DNA from: Polaromonas sp. JS666
GTDB lineage: Bacteria > Pseudomonadota > Gammaproteobacteria > Burkholderiales > Burkholderiaceae_C
Assembly (NCBI RefSeq): GCF_900103405.1
Contig: NZ_FNHX01000005.1
Location: 312,845 to 376,844, forward strand
Direction of reading: 5' to 3'
Length of the DNA stretch: 64,000 nucleotides
The position numbers were made by a program, and so were the translations under genes. The first letter of the stretch is position 1; each line of letters opens with the position of its first letter. The notes beneath the pieces are model-generated. The model did not search any database, had not been told where the DNA came from, and saw nothing but the letters and a program-made list of their open reading frames with translations. This document shows positions 6,786-15,816 of the stretch, one piece after another.

Positions 6786-8972
6786 ATGGCAAAAATGGAC
6801 GACGAAAAGCTACTCTCTCACCTGAATGGGCTAGAGGAAGACTCGTCTCAATTCGTCTGGGGCAGACTCGGTTCTGAGCGTGAAAAGAGCATGCGGGAGT
6901 ACTACCGCCAGCCATACGGCAACGAGGAAGAGGGTTTGTCCGCCATCGTCACCAGCGAAGTGCAGGACACGATTGAATGGATCATGCCAGACCTGCTGGA
7001 CATCTTCACCAGCACTGACAAGGCCGTGGTGTTCGAGCCGACCAGCAAGGAGGATGTGCAGGGCGCGGAGCAGGCGACGGACGCCGTCAACTACGTCTTC
7101 CACAAGCAGAACAACGGCTTTTTAGTCCTTTACACCGCGTTCAAGGACGCCCTGATGGTCAAGAACTGCGCGGTGATGTGGCGCAAGGAAACCAAGCGGG
7201 TTAGGTCGGTTGTCCCGGCTACAGGCGCCACGCAGGAAATGCTTGCGATGCTGCTGCAAGAGGCCGGCGAGGACGCGGAGATTGAGTCAGCTACCGCGCA
7301 GCCTCCACAGCCCGTAATGGGGCCGCAAGGTCCGGTGGTTGGCCTGGATGGCCAGCCGCTGATGACTGAGCAGACCTACAACGCTCGCATCAGCAAGATC
7401 GAGAAGAAGACCATCATCAAGGTCGAGGCCTTCCCGCCGGAGGACTTGCTGGTCAAACGTGACTGGACCAGCCCCCTCCTGGCTGATTGCCCCTATGTGT
7501 GCCGCAACATGCCGGTAACGCTGTCTGAGCTGCACGAGATGGGCTACGACGACGTGACCGCATCGGACCTGAGCGCCTCGGATGACGCGGGTATCAGTGC
7601 TGATGGCTCATTCCGCATGAATCGCGCCGGCACGACCGAAGACGCCCGCACCGATGCAAATACCCTGGCGTCGGACGACGAGAGCCAGACCACCGGCTTC
7701 CTGCGCATCGAATTCGTGTTGGTGGACTATGACGGCGACGGCATCGCAGAGCGCCGCTGCATCTACCGCCTGAAGGACAAGATCCTCAAGAACGAGGAAA
7801 CCAGCCATGTTCCCATTGCTACGGCCTCGCCAATCCTGATCCAGCACCGCTGGGACGGCATGAGCCTGGCCGAAGCGGTTAGCGACCTGCAGGAGCTGAA
7901 CAGCGAATTGACCCGCCAGATGGTGGACTCCGGCCGGCTGGCGATGAATCCGCGCACCAAGGTGCTGACGGATGCCAACTGGTCGCCCATGGCCAATATT
8001 GATGACCTGCTGGACAGTCGCGCGGGCGGTATTGTGCGCCAGAAGGTGGACGGCGCTACTCAGGAGATGGTGACGCCTTGGGTTGGTGCTTCCATGTTCC
8101 CGATGCTGGAATACACCGCCACCATGCTGGCTAAGCGCACGGGCGTATCGGGTCAGAGCCAAGGGATTGATGCAAACGCGCTGAACCGTGGCGGGAACTA
8201 CGAAACGCGCGTGATGAATGCGGCCCAAAAGCGCATCAAGCTCATTGCTCGGGTGTTTGCTGAGATCCTGCTCAAACCGACCTTCCAAGGAATCCTCAAG
8301 CTGTTGACCGATGGTGAGATGGAAAAAATCTCCTTCAAGTTGCGCAATGAGTTCGTGGAGTACGACCCCAACGAGTGGCGCGACAGCTACGACATGACCA
8401 GCAATGTTGGGCTGGGCACGGGCGACAAAGAGCAGCAGACCATGATTCTGCAGGCTATTGGGCAGTCTCAGGCCATGCTGGCTCAGTCTCCGTTTGGCAA
8501 GCTGCTCATCACGCCGAAGAACATCTACAACACCCAGGCCAAGCTGGTTGAAAACGCCGGCTTCAAGAACGTGGGTGACTTTTGGCAGGATCCAGGCGAC
8601 AAGCTGCCAGAGCCAGTGCCCCCGCCGGTTGACCCTCAGGTCCAGATCGCGCAGATGAAGCTGACGGCCGAGGCCCAGAAGTTCCAGGCGACCAGCCTGC
8701 AGGAAGACAAGCGCATGACGTTTGAGGCCCAGGCCAAGGAGCGCGAGCAGGCCAACTCGCTCACGTTGCAGCAGCAGAACGACGAACGCGACGCTCAGCG
8801 GGAACTCGCGCGCGACCAACGGGAATTTGAGCTCGAACAGCAAAAACTCAGCCTGGATAAGTACAAGATTGATGAGGACAACCGGCGCGCGCTCATCGTT
8901 GCCGAAATCCAGGCCAGTAGCCGCAACAAGGGGCCAGCACAGACGCCGCCAGCATCGGAGCCACAACCATGA
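6786..8972 (+). CDS. Phage portal protein (P22/BPP-1 podovirus type)
   Basis: A 728-residue protein that would form the dodecameric DNA gate at one capsid vertex. Most of its length matches large podoviral portals, including EVQDTIEWIMPDLLDIF near residue 58 and a central segment FLRIEFVLVDYDGDG. The last 90 residues are a Gln/Glu/Arg-rich coiled coil (the barrel or crown). I choose the ATG at 6786, after the terminase stop; the frame stays open upstream inside terL but without reason to start there. Confidence 0.9.
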   Translation: MAKMDDEKLLSHLNGLEEDSSQFVWGRLGSEREKSMREYYRQPYGNEEEGLSAIVTSEVQDTIEWIMPDLLDIFTSTDKAVVFEPTSKEDVQGAEQATDAVNYVFHKQNNGFLVLYTAFKDALMVKNCAVMWRKETKRVRSVVPATGATQEMLAMLLQEAGEDAEIESATAQPPQPVMGPQGPVVGLDGQPLMTEQTYNARISKIEKKTIIKVEAFPPEDLLVKRDWTSPLLADCPYVCRNMPVTLSELHEMGYDDVTASDLSASDDAGISADGSFRMNRAGTTEDARTDANTLASDDESQTTGFLRIEFVLVDYDGDGIAERRCIYRLKDKILKNEETSHVPIATASPILIQHRWDGMSLAEAVSDLQELNSELTRQMVDSGRLAMNPRTKVLTDANWSPMANIDDLLDSRAGGIVRQKVDGATQEMVTPWVGASMFPMLEYTATMLAKRTGVSGQSQGIDANALNRGGNYETRVMNAAQKRIKLIARVFAEILLKPTFQGILKLLTDGEMEKISFKLRNEFVEYDPNEWRDSYDMTSNVGLGTGDKEQQTMILQAIGQSQAMLAQSPFGKLLITPKNIYNTQAKLVENAGFKNVGDFWQDPGDKLPEPVPPPVDPQVQIAQMKLTAEAQKFQATSLQEDKRMTFEAQAKEREQANSLTLQQQNDERDAQRELARDQREFELEQQKLSLDKYKIDEDNRRALIVAEIQASSRNKGPAQTPPASEPQP

Positions 8973-9268
8973 CCGACCACCAGACGGCCCAGCAAGGCGT
9001 TGATGCCCGCCTGGTGCTGGAAAACCCAGCCTACAAGGCTGCAATGGAGTCCCTGAGGGCTCAGGTAGTCCAGCAGTGGAAAGACTGCCCTGTCCGCGAC
9101 AAGGAAGGCCAGCTTCTGCTGCTCCAGCTCGCCAAATTGACAGACAAGTTTGAGGGCATCTTGAACGGGCTCGTGGAGTCCGGCAAGTTCGCCGATCACA
9201 AGATCAATATTGACAAAGAACGGGACGAATCTGGCGCTCGCAAGGGCTTGCGCCGCGTTTTCGGGTAG
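8969..9268 (+). CDS. Hypothetical phage protein downstream of portal
   Basis: A 99-residue helical protein overlapping the portal stop by 4 bases (ATGA). Charged helices (LQLAKLTDKFEGILNGLVESG) are followed by a basic tail. Small helical proteins are common between portal and scaffold in podoviruses, but I cannot assign a function. Confidence 0.7.
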   Translation: MTDHQTAQQGVDARLVLENPAYKAAMESLRAQVVQQWKDCPVRDKEGQLLLLQLAKLTDKFEGILNGLVESGKFADHKINIDKERDESGARKGLRRVFG

Positions 9269-9353
9269 ACGCCCTACCCATCGGCCTCTGTCGCGAGACA
9301 TGCCTTAGCCACCTCAGGCGGACGTGAGGGGTGGTTCTGACTGAAAGCTACCC

Positions 9354-10328
9354 ATGAGCACTGGACAAGCCGAACAAGCCCCAGCAAGTATTGATGACCT
9401 GGCCCAATTCCTTGTGGACACGCCCGAAGCTGATGCTTCTGACCCCACGGAAGAGGAAGAAGGCCAACCCTCCGACGAGCCCCAACAGGACAACTCCGAC
9501 GAGGCAACTGATCCAGACCCTGCTGAAGATGACGCGCCCGAAGAGGACGAGGAATCCGAAGAAGCCAAAAAGCAGACAAGCCTGAAATTCAAAGTCCCCG
9601 TCAAAGGCGACGACGGAGCCGATACCACCATTGAGGTGGACGAAAAAGAATTGGTTGCTGGTTATCAGCGTCACAGCGATTACACGCGAAAGACGCAGGA
9701 ACTGGCGACAAAGGAACGCGAAGTCACGCAGGCAGTAGCGACAAAGCTCCAAGAGGGCCAAAACTACTACATGCAGCAGGCGCAGATGGCACATGCGGCT
9801 GTCCGGCAATTCGCGGGCCTGAAGTCTCCTGAAGAAATGGCGCTCCTCGCCCAAACCGACCCGGCCGCCTGGGTGCAAGAACAGCAGCGTGAACGATTCG
9901 TCGCCTCCACCCTGCAACAGATCGAGCAAGGCGTGCAGCGGGAAACCGCGCAGCAAGAGGCCACGCGCAGGCAGAAGGAAGCCGAAGCGTACGAGGCAAC
10001 GTGGGAAGAACTCAAGAAGGACGGCCTGGACAAGCCCGCCCTGAAGAAGATTTTCGACACGATGCAGGACAAGTACAAGGTGCCGGCCACGAGGTTGGCG
10101 AACGTGTACGACCCCATTCTTGTGCGAATCATGCGTGATGCAGCGGCCTATCAGGAGCTGAAAGACAAAAAGGCGTCAGTGGTGAAAAAGGTGCAAGAGG
10201 CGCCAAAACTCCCCGCACAACGCCAGAGCGTGCCGAAACAAGAACAGCGGAACAAGTCCCTCAATGCCAAGTTTGCCTCCGGCAAGGCGAAGCTCAAGGA
10301 TTTGGCCGCTTACCTCGAAAACAACTGA
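9354..10328 (+). CDS. Capsid scaffolding protein (probable)
   Basis: A 324-residue protein with an extremely acidic N-terminal third (residues 10-75, mostly Asp, Glu, Pro, Ser), a central Gln/Glu/Arg-rich helical region and a basic C-terminal tail (about 275-324). An acidic, helical protein with a basic end, placed immediately upstream of the major capsid gene, is the usual signature of a scaffold, which guides procapsid assembly through its basic tail. No protease motif is seen. The assignment is by composition and position. Confidence 0.75.
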   Translation: MSTGQAEQAPASIDDLAQFLVDTPEADASDPTEEEEGQPSDEPQQDNSDEATDPDPAEDDAPEEDEESEEAKKQTSLKFKVPVKGDDGADTTIEVDEKELVAGYQRHSDYTRKTQELATKEREVTQAVATKLQEGQNYYMQQAQMAHAAVRQFAGLKSPEEMALLAQTDPAAWVQEQQRERFVASTLQQIEQGVQRETAQQEATRRQKEAEAYEATWEELKKDGLDKPALKKIFDTMQDKYKVPATRLANVYDPILVRIMRDAAAYQELKDKKASVVKKVQEAPKLPAQRQSVPKQEQRNKSLNAKFASGKAKLKDLAAYLENN

Positions 10329-10361
10329 CGCATCGCTGAGAAGCGACCGAAAGGATCGAAA

Positions 10362-11333
10362 GTGACTCTCCCAACCAATACCTATACCCGCTATCTGGTG
10401 GGTACGAACGCGCGCGAAGACCTGATCGACAAGATCACCAACGTGTCGCCCGAAGAAACTCCCGTCATCTCCAGCTTTGGCCGTGGCACTGCCGAGAACA
10501 CCTACCACGAGTGGCAACGTGACACCCTGCGCGCCGCCAACGCGGACAACGCAGCCCTTGACGGCGACGATGCTACCGGTTCGGCCAAAGCTGCCCCCGG
10601 CCGCGTGGCGAACTATTGCCAGATCTTCCAGGACACCATCGTCGTGTCCGGTCGGGCGGAAATCGTCAAGAAAGCGGGCATGAAGTCTGCTCTGGCATAT
10701 CACAAGGCCAAGGCTTACAAAGAGCTGCAGCGCGACATGGAAGCTATGGCGCTGTCCACGAACCCCGCTGTAGCGGGTTCTGCCGCAGTGGCGCCGAAGT
10801 CCGGAGGCCTGGGCGTGCTTATCTACACGAACGCCTTGCACGGTGGTGCGGGCGCGACTGCCGCTCACACTTCCGGTGCCCCGACCGTTGCCAACACTGC
10901 TGGCACGAACCGCACGTTCACCAAAGCGCTGCTGGATACCGCCGCCCAATCTGCCTTCACGGCGGCCGGCAAGGTTCCCGAAATGGTTGTGGCCTCGCCC
11001 AATCACAAGGTGATCTTCTCGACCTTCACCGGCATCGCCCAGAACCGCTGGGAAGTGCAGAAGAAGGACACGCAGGGCGCAGTGGTCGGCGGTGCTGATG
11101 TGTACCTGTCGGACTTCGGCAAGATGACTGTCGTTCCGCACTACCTCATGGTTGGTGCCGATCGCGTCTACGGCCTGAACCCTGAATACGGCGATGCCGT
11201 GTATCTGCGCGGCTTCCAGTCTGCCAAGCTCGGCAAGTCCGGCGACAGTGAGCGCGAACAGGTCTTGGTGGATTCCACCATCCGCCTGACCAGCGAAACC
11301 GCTCACTTCGCCATTAAGAACCTGACCCCCTAA
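10362..11333 (+). CDS. Major capsid protein (DUF5309/SU10-like, HK97 fold)
   Basis: A 323-residue protein starting at a GTG. It resembles the SU10-type capsid family: an N-terminal segment (DLIDKITNVSPEETPVISSFGRG), a central FQDTIVVSGRAE strand with helices that include LQRDMEAMALS, and a C-terminal FQSAKLGKSGDSEREQVLVD segment. It should assemble the HK97-fold shell. A terminator-like hairpin right after the gene fits a highly expressed capsid message. Confidence 0.88.
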   Translation: MTLPTNTYTRYLVGTNAREDLIDKITNVSPEETPVISSFGRGTAENTYHEWQRDTLRAANADNAALDGDDATGSAKAAPGRVANYCQIFQDTIVVSGRAEIVKKAGMKSALAYHKAKAYKELQRDMEAMALSTNPAVAGSAAVAPKSGGLGVLIYTNALHGGAGATAAHTSGAPTVANTAGTNRTFTKALLDTAAQSAFTAAGKVPEMVVASPNHKVIFSTFTGIAQNRWEVQKKDTQGAVVGGADVYLSDFGKMTVVPHYLMVGADRVYGLNPEYGDAVYLRGFQSAKLGKSGDSEREQVLVDSTIRLTSETAHFAIKNLTP

Positions 11334-11351
11334 TCTGGTGAGTTAGTTGAG

Positions 11352-11371
11352 AGGCTCGCTTGCGGGCCTTT
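11352..11371 (+). terminator. Hairpin after the capsid gene (partial terminator)
   Basis: The stem AGGCTCGC / GCGGGCCT with a two-base loop, followed by T and C rather than a clean T run. It probably attenuates transcription between the capsid gene and the downstream head-tail genes. Confidence 0.5.
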
Positions 11372-11419
11372 CCTCTTACTTTCCTATTTCTCTCAACGCT
11401 GCGAAGCGCCGGAGCACCA

Positions 11420-11728
11420 ATGGCTGACTACACGATTGACGAGGGTTTTAACCCGCAGACGGGCGTTCACACGCGCGTGCACTTTGAAGACGGTCAGATC
11501 ATCCATCAAAAGACCTTTGACGCTGAGCCCTACCTGAAAGCAGCTGAAGAAGCTCGCATTCAGTCCGAGGGGAAGCGCTGGGGTGATGGGCAGATCATCG
11601 GCACGCTCCCGCCCCTTGTTTACGCCGAGATTCAGGCAATCCCTGACCCTCAAGAGCGTGACCAGAAAATCATGGCCTTCTTCCGCCAGAACCCTGCATT
11701 TGTAAGGTTCAGCAAGGCGCTGCGGTAA
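11420..11728 (+). CDS. Hypothetical virion-region protein
   Basis: A 102-residue protein. I choose the ATG at 11420, preceded by GGAG. It opens with a beta-rich half (GVHTRVHFEDGQIIHQKTF) followed by helices and ends one base into the adaptor gene. Position between capsid and adaptor suggests a head-completion role, unproven. Confidence 0.65.
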   Translation: MADYTIDEGFNPQTGVHTRVHFEDGQIIHQKTFDAEPYLKAAEEARIQSEGKRWGDGQIIGTLPPLVYAEIQAIPDPQERDQKIMAFFRQNPAFVRFSKALR

Positions 11729-12348
11729 TGGCTCTCGCCAACTACACAGACCTTCAGGCATCAATTGCCTTGTGGATGGTCCGGACGGACCTCGGGGCGG
11801 TGATTCCTGACTTCGTGGCGATTGCAGAGGCCCGCATTAATGCGGATGTGCGCTTGCGTGAGGGCATTTCTACCGTTCCGCTGTCAACCGTGGTTGATTC
11901 GCCCGAAGTCGCGCTACCGGTGGATTGGCTCGAGTTTGAAAGCCTGAGCGATGACGGCCGCCCGATGGAGTACATCACAGTAAGCGAGCTGCGCAGCCGA
12001 AAAAATGAGTCCGCGACCCTGAATTCCCGCGTTCCGGCCCGCTACGGCATCGAGGGCAGGAATCTCCTGCTGACACCTACGCCGGCTGATGTTCGAGTGC
12101 TGGAGGCCCGCTATTACGCTGCAGTTCCTCCACTGGCGACTAATCCGACCAACTGGCTCCTGACCAAGTACCCAAATATCTACCTGTACGGCTCGCTGGT
12201 GTCGGGGTATCAGTACCTGCTCAATGAAGAAAAGGCCACGTACTGGGGTAATTTGTATGTGCAGGCCGTATCCGTGGCAAAGGGTGCTGATGACCGCGCC
12301 CAGACCTCTGGCGGTAGGTTGACCGTTCGGACGCGTTACCTACGATGA
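11728..12348 (+). CDS. Head-tail adaptor protein (probable)
   Basis: A 206-residue, mainly helical protein resembling adaptor proteins of SU10/BPP-1-type podoviruses that bind below the portal ring. It begins with a helix typical of adaptors (YTDLQASIALWM), has a beta excursion in the middle (RYGIEGRNLLLTPTP) and a C-terminal helical part (YLYGSLVSGYQYL). Its start overlaps the previous stop and its stop overlaps the next start by 4 bases, so it is cotranslated with the nozzle gene. Confidence 0.75.
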   Translation: MALANYTDLQASIALWMVRTDLGAVIPDFVAIAEARINADVRLREGISTVPLSTVVDSPEVALPVDWLEFESLSDDGRPMEYITVSELRSRKNESATLNSRVPARYGIEGRNLLLTPTPADVRVLEARYYAAVPPLATNPTNWLLTKYPNIYLYGSLVSGYQYLLNEEKATYWGNLYVQAVSVAKGADDRAQTSGGRLTVRTRYLR

Positions 12349-13796
12349 CGCCGATTCTTGGATTCGCCCCGGACGCTGAAAAGACGATGCCGGGGATTTT
12401 GACCGCTTGTTCGCATGTGATTCCCTATGAGGCCGGGTTTCGCGGTGCCCCATCGCCTGTAGCCGTGACGGCTGATGCGCTGGCGGCTGAATGCCGGGGT
12501 GCTGTAGTGGCCGTCAAGCTCGATGGAACCCGCCGCATCCTGGCTGGAACGCAAACCAAGTTGTATGAGCTGACAGGCTCCACCTGGGGCGATGTCAGCA
12601 CGGGCAGCTACACGGGATCGAGCGAGACGCGCTGGTCTTTCTGCCAGTTTGGCGATACGACGATTGCAACGAACCTCGTAGACGCAATGCAGTCATCGAG
12701 CGCCACGACCTTTGCACCGATTGCGGGAGCACCAAAGGCAAAGATCGTAGTGAGTGCCTCGAATAACTTTGTGCTGGCTTTCAACACCTCGGATCCGACT
12801 TACGGGGTGAATCAGGACGGCTGGTGGAACTGCGCGCAGAACGATCAAACGAACTGGGCGCCCAATGTGTCCACCTTGGCCAATCGGGGCCGCTTGGTGG
12901 CTGTTGAGGGGCCAATCCAGGCCGCTTTGACGCTCGGTGACTATGTAGTCGCCTATAAACACCGGGCCATTTTTGTTGGGATCTTTGTCGGAACGCCTGT
13001 TGTGTGGCAGTGGAATTTGATTCCGGGTGGTGAGGCCGGTGTCGTAGGTCAAGAGGCTGTTTGTGATATCGGCGGCGCGCATTTCATCGTTGGAAATGAC
13101 AACTTTTGGCTCTTTGACGGTACTCGTCCTGCTCCGATTGGTGATGGCGTTACCCGCCAATGGTTCCTGAACAACTCTAGCCCGACTTACCGCTATCGAA
13201 CAAAGGTTAGTTACGACAAGCAAAACGATCTGGTGAGGGTGAATTACCCCTCTCTGACCTCGACCGGGCAGTGTGATGCAACACTCGTGTATCACGTCAA
13301 GAAAAAGCAGTGGGGCAACGACGACGTGACCACCGAGGCGTCGTTGAACTTCATCGCTCCAGGCGTCACGATTGACGGGCTGGACGCTTTTTCCTCAACG
13401 ATTGACGGCCTGCCTGACGTTCCCTTCGATTCGCAATATTGGTTGTCTGGCGGCCAGACTCCGGCCTATTTCAATTCCTCACACCGGCTGGTATCACTGA
13501 ATGGGACGACTGCAAGCAGCAGCTTTACGACCGGCGATATGGGCGACGACGACGCTGTGACGCTCATTGAGCGCTTCCGGGTTCGGTTTGAGCAGTCCCC
13601 AACAACCGCCAGCGCAACGGGATTTGTGAAGTTCAACGAGGGTGATGCCCTGATGGCCGGGGCTACGAACGCGATCAACGACGGCAAGTTTGATCTACGC
13701 CAGTCCGGCCGCTTTCACCGTGTGCGCGTGGACATGACCGGTGACCACAAGGAATATGCCTTTGACGCCAAGCCAAGAGCATTGGGCGGGCGATGA
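12345..13796 (+). CDS. Tail nozzle / P22 gp10-like hub protein
   Basis: A 483-residue beta-rich protein with repeated Trp/Gly-containing strands, the look of a beta-propeller, as in podoviral nozzle proteins (P22 gp10, T7 gp12-like) that close the tail. Gene order (adaptor, then this, then small fibre-related proteins) supports the role. Characteristic segments include RFCQFGDTTIATN-like strands near residue 105 and NDNFWLFDGTRPAPIG near 250. Not transmembrane; no enzyme motif. Confidence 0.72.
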   Translation: MTPILGFAPDAEKTMPGILTACSHVIPYEAGFRGAPSPVAVTADALAAECRGAVVAVKLDGTRRILAGTQTKLYELTGSTWGDVSTGSYTGSSETRWSFCQFGDTTIATNLVDAMQSSSATTFAPIAGAPKAKIVVSASNNFVLAFNTSDPTYGVNQDGWWNCAQNDQTNWAPNVSTLANRGRLVAVEGPIQAALTLGDYVVAYKHRAIFVGIFVGTPVVWQWNLIPGGEAGVVGQEAVCDIGGAHFIVGNDNFWLFDGTRPAPIGDGVTRQWFLNNSSPTYRYRTKVSYDKQNDLVRVNYPSLTSTGQCDATLVYHVKKKQWGNDDVTTEASLNFIAPGVTIDGLDAFSSTIDGLPDVPFDSQYWLSGGQTPAYFNSSHRLVSLNGTTASSSFTTGDMGDDDAVTLIERFRVRFEQSPTTASATGFVKFNEGDALMAGATNAINDGKFDLRQSGRFHRVRVDMTGDHKEYAFDAKPRALGGR

Positions 13797-14107
13797 GGCT
13801 AGAAGACAACCCCCTTCTGCCGCAGTCCATCGGGGACGGAAATGCACTGCTCTTTGCCCTGAAAAAGTACTTTCAACAGATCAGCCAGAAGGTCAATCAA
13901 CTCGGTGATGGACGGATGGCCGCGCGCGACCTCACAGCAACCGCAGTGCCCACAACCGGGATGTATGCAAAGGGCGACTTCGTAGCCAACAGCAACCCCG
14001 TAGAGCTCGGAGCGGCATCTAACAAGTACGTCATCACCGGCTGGATTTGCACGGTCGGCGGGACGCCAGGCACTTTCGTGCAGGCACGAGTTTTAACAGG
14101 AAACTGA
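13793..14107 (+). CDS. Small virion-associated protein
   Basis: A 104-residue protein with an N-terminal helix (LLFALKKYFQQISQKVNQL) followed by a short beta domain (YVITGWICTVGG). This helix-plus-beta layout recurs in podoviral tail proteins where the helix trimerises. It overlaps the nozzle stop by 4 bases. The exact role is unknown. Confidence 0.65.
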   Translation: MRLEDNPLLPQSIGDGNALLFALKKYFQQISQKVNQLGDGRMAARDLTATAVPTTGMYAKGDFVANSNPVELGAASNKYVITGWICTVGGTPGTFVQARVLTGN

Positions 14108-14108
14108 C

Positions 14109-14735
14109 ATGGACCAATCATCCGTAAACCCATACCTCCAGCCTGCGATTGACGCGGCGCAGGGTGATCTAGTCCGAAACTTCAACCTGACCACCCAGCC
14201 GGCCTATAACTCGGCCATGGTGCGCTCAGGCTCGTTTGGTAATGCTGGTGTGCAGCAACTCAACGAGAACGCGCAGCTCAACCTGCAAAAGTCCCTGGGC
14301 GACATTTCCAGCGGTATGCGGAACAACGATTACCAGTTCAACCAGCAGTTCAACCGCTCCCTGTACAACGACGCCTACGGCCAGAACATGCAGAACCTGC
14401 AAACCGGCATCGGCTTGCTGGATCGTCAGCAGGCCTATGACCAAAATCAGACCGGTAACGCTACGACCATCCAGAACACACCCATGAACTACTGGCAGCA
14501 GTTCAGTAACTCCGCCAACGGGATTGGGCAGGGCTTTGGCAGCTCCACTGGAACCCAGATGGGCGGCGGCTCTAGCCCCTGGACAACTGCACTAGGTGGT
14601 GCGCAGCTTGGTTCTGCGGCTGCAAAGCAGTTCGGCTGGGGTAGCGGAACCACCTGGGGCGGCGGCAACAACTATGCGGGTACTCCCTATAACGCGGACA
14701 CCACAATCCCTATGCAGCCTGGCGGGGGGTGGTGA
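14109..14735 (+). CDS. Internal virion / tail protein candidate
   Basis: A 208-residue protein very rich in Asn, Gln and Ser, with long helical stretches in its first 130 residues and a Gly-rich C-terminal 70 residues. Such low-complexity, Gln/Asn-rich proteins lie at this position in BPP-1-like podoviruses and are thought to be internal or ejected. No enzyme motif. The call rests on composition and position. Confidence 0.6.
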   Translation: MDQSSVNPYLQPAIDAAQGDLVRNFNLTTQPAYNSAMVRSGSFGNAGVQQLNENAQLNLQKSLGDISSGMRNNDYQFNQQFNRSLYNDAYGQNMQNLQTGIGLLDRQQAYDQNQTGNATTIQNTPMNYWQQFSNSANGIGQGFGSSTGTQMGGGSSPWTTALGGAQLGSAAAKQFGWGSGTTWGGGNNYAGTPYNADTTIPMQPGGGW

Positions 14736-15253
14736 TGACCGCCGCAATTGCCTGCGTACTGCCGGCGTACAGCTTTTCACTCACAAAGCCTTCGCAGCTT
14801 CAGGTTCGGAGCCGCATCGTTGATCTTGAAGCGGCCATGCGCGCTCGGCCAGACCAATTCGATCCGGAATGCAAGGCCTTTCCCGTGAGGCACTTCAAAG
14901 CCCCTGGCATGGTGGCCCGTCAGATGCTGATTCCCAAGGGAATGCTGATTGTGGGAAAGATCCACAAGCACGCTCACCTGAACCACATCACTTACGGTCA
15001 CGTCAAGGTCGAGACGGAACACGGATCGAGAGAAATCAAAGGCCCTGACACATTCACGTCCGAGGTCGGCACCAAGCGTGCTGTGGTGGCCCTGGAGGAC
15101 ACGCTATGGACCACGTTTCACCTGAACCCGAACAACTACGACCCCGAGAACGAGGACGATATGAAGAAATTCGAGGCTGAAATCATCGCCAAAAGCTATG
15201 ACGAGTTGCCCGCCCCGGCTTCCCATAAGGAAGTAAAAGAGGTGGCGGCATGA
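14735..15253 (+). CDS. Cupin-like phage protein
   Basis: A 172-residue protein starting at the ATG that shares a base with the upstream stop (TGATG). Residues about 65-120 look like a double-stranded beta-helix: KGMLIVGKIHKHAHLNHITY followed by GHVKVETEHG, with three closely spaced histidines that could bind metal as in cupins. It overlaps the next gene by 4 bases. A cupin amid ejection-protein genes is unusual; it may be a structural domain rather than an enzyme. Confidence 0.6.
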   Translation: MTAAIACVLPAYSFSLTKPSQLQVRSRIVDLEAAMRARPDQFDPECKAFPVRHFKAPGMVARQMLIPKGMLIVGKIHKHAHLNHITYGHVKVETEHGSREIKGPDTFTSEVGTKRAVVALEDTLWTTFHLNPNNYDPENEDDMKKFEAEIIAKSYDELPAPASHKEVKEVAA

Positions 15254-15816
15254 CGTGGGGCGCTATCGGTGGCGCAGCCATCAGCGTGGTTGGTAGCGGC
15301 TTGATGGGCGGCGGTGGGGGAGGCGGGGGGCAAAGCCAGACGGTCTCGAAAGACCCATGGTCTGTAGCTGCTCCTTGGCTGACCGAAAACGTGCGCACTG
15401 GTCAACTTCTGCAGAACCACTACCAGAACAACCCGTTTAGCCAGATGCAGCAGATTGGCTACAACAACCAGGCGGGTAATGCAGATTACATGCGCTCACT
15501 CACGAGCGCCGTGCTGGGCCAGCTCAACAACTCCACCTATTTCGACCGTGCCAACCCGAACGCACGCCCTCAGGCATTCCAGTTTCCGACCGCGAACGGC
15601 CAAGCTGGCGGAGGTGGGGCGTCCTACCTCGGCGCATCGCAAGCGCAGTTCTCTGCTGCAAACAATCCATTCCTGAACGGCTCTGTGCCGGCGCCCGCAC
15701 CAGTTGCAGCACCCGCACATGCAGAGATGCCTCTTATCCCGATCTATGACGGTCAATACATCCTTGACTACACCCACAACCCAAGCGATCCACGCCTGGT
15801 ACGAGGAGGCAGCTAA
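15250..15816 (+). CDS. Internal virion / DNA-ejection protein candidate
   Basis: A 188-residue protein opening with a hydrophobic Gly/Ala segment (AIGGAAISVVGSGLMG) and a run of eight glycines, then a Gln/Asn-rich middle and an Ala/Pro-rich C-terminus. Small ejection proteins with an N-terminal membrane-active segment occur in P22 and T7. It overlaps the previous gene by 4 bases and the following gene by 1. Function inferred from position. Confidence 0.6.
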   Translation: MTWGAIGGAAISVVGSGLMGGGGGGGGQSQTVSKDPWSVAAPWLTENVRTGQLLQNHYQNNPFSQMQQIGYNNQAGNADYMRSLTSAVLGQLNNSTYFDRANPNARPQAFQFPTANGQAGGGGASYLGASQAQFSAANNPFLNGSVPAPAPVAAPAHAEMPLIPIYDGQYILDYTHNPSDPRLVRGGS

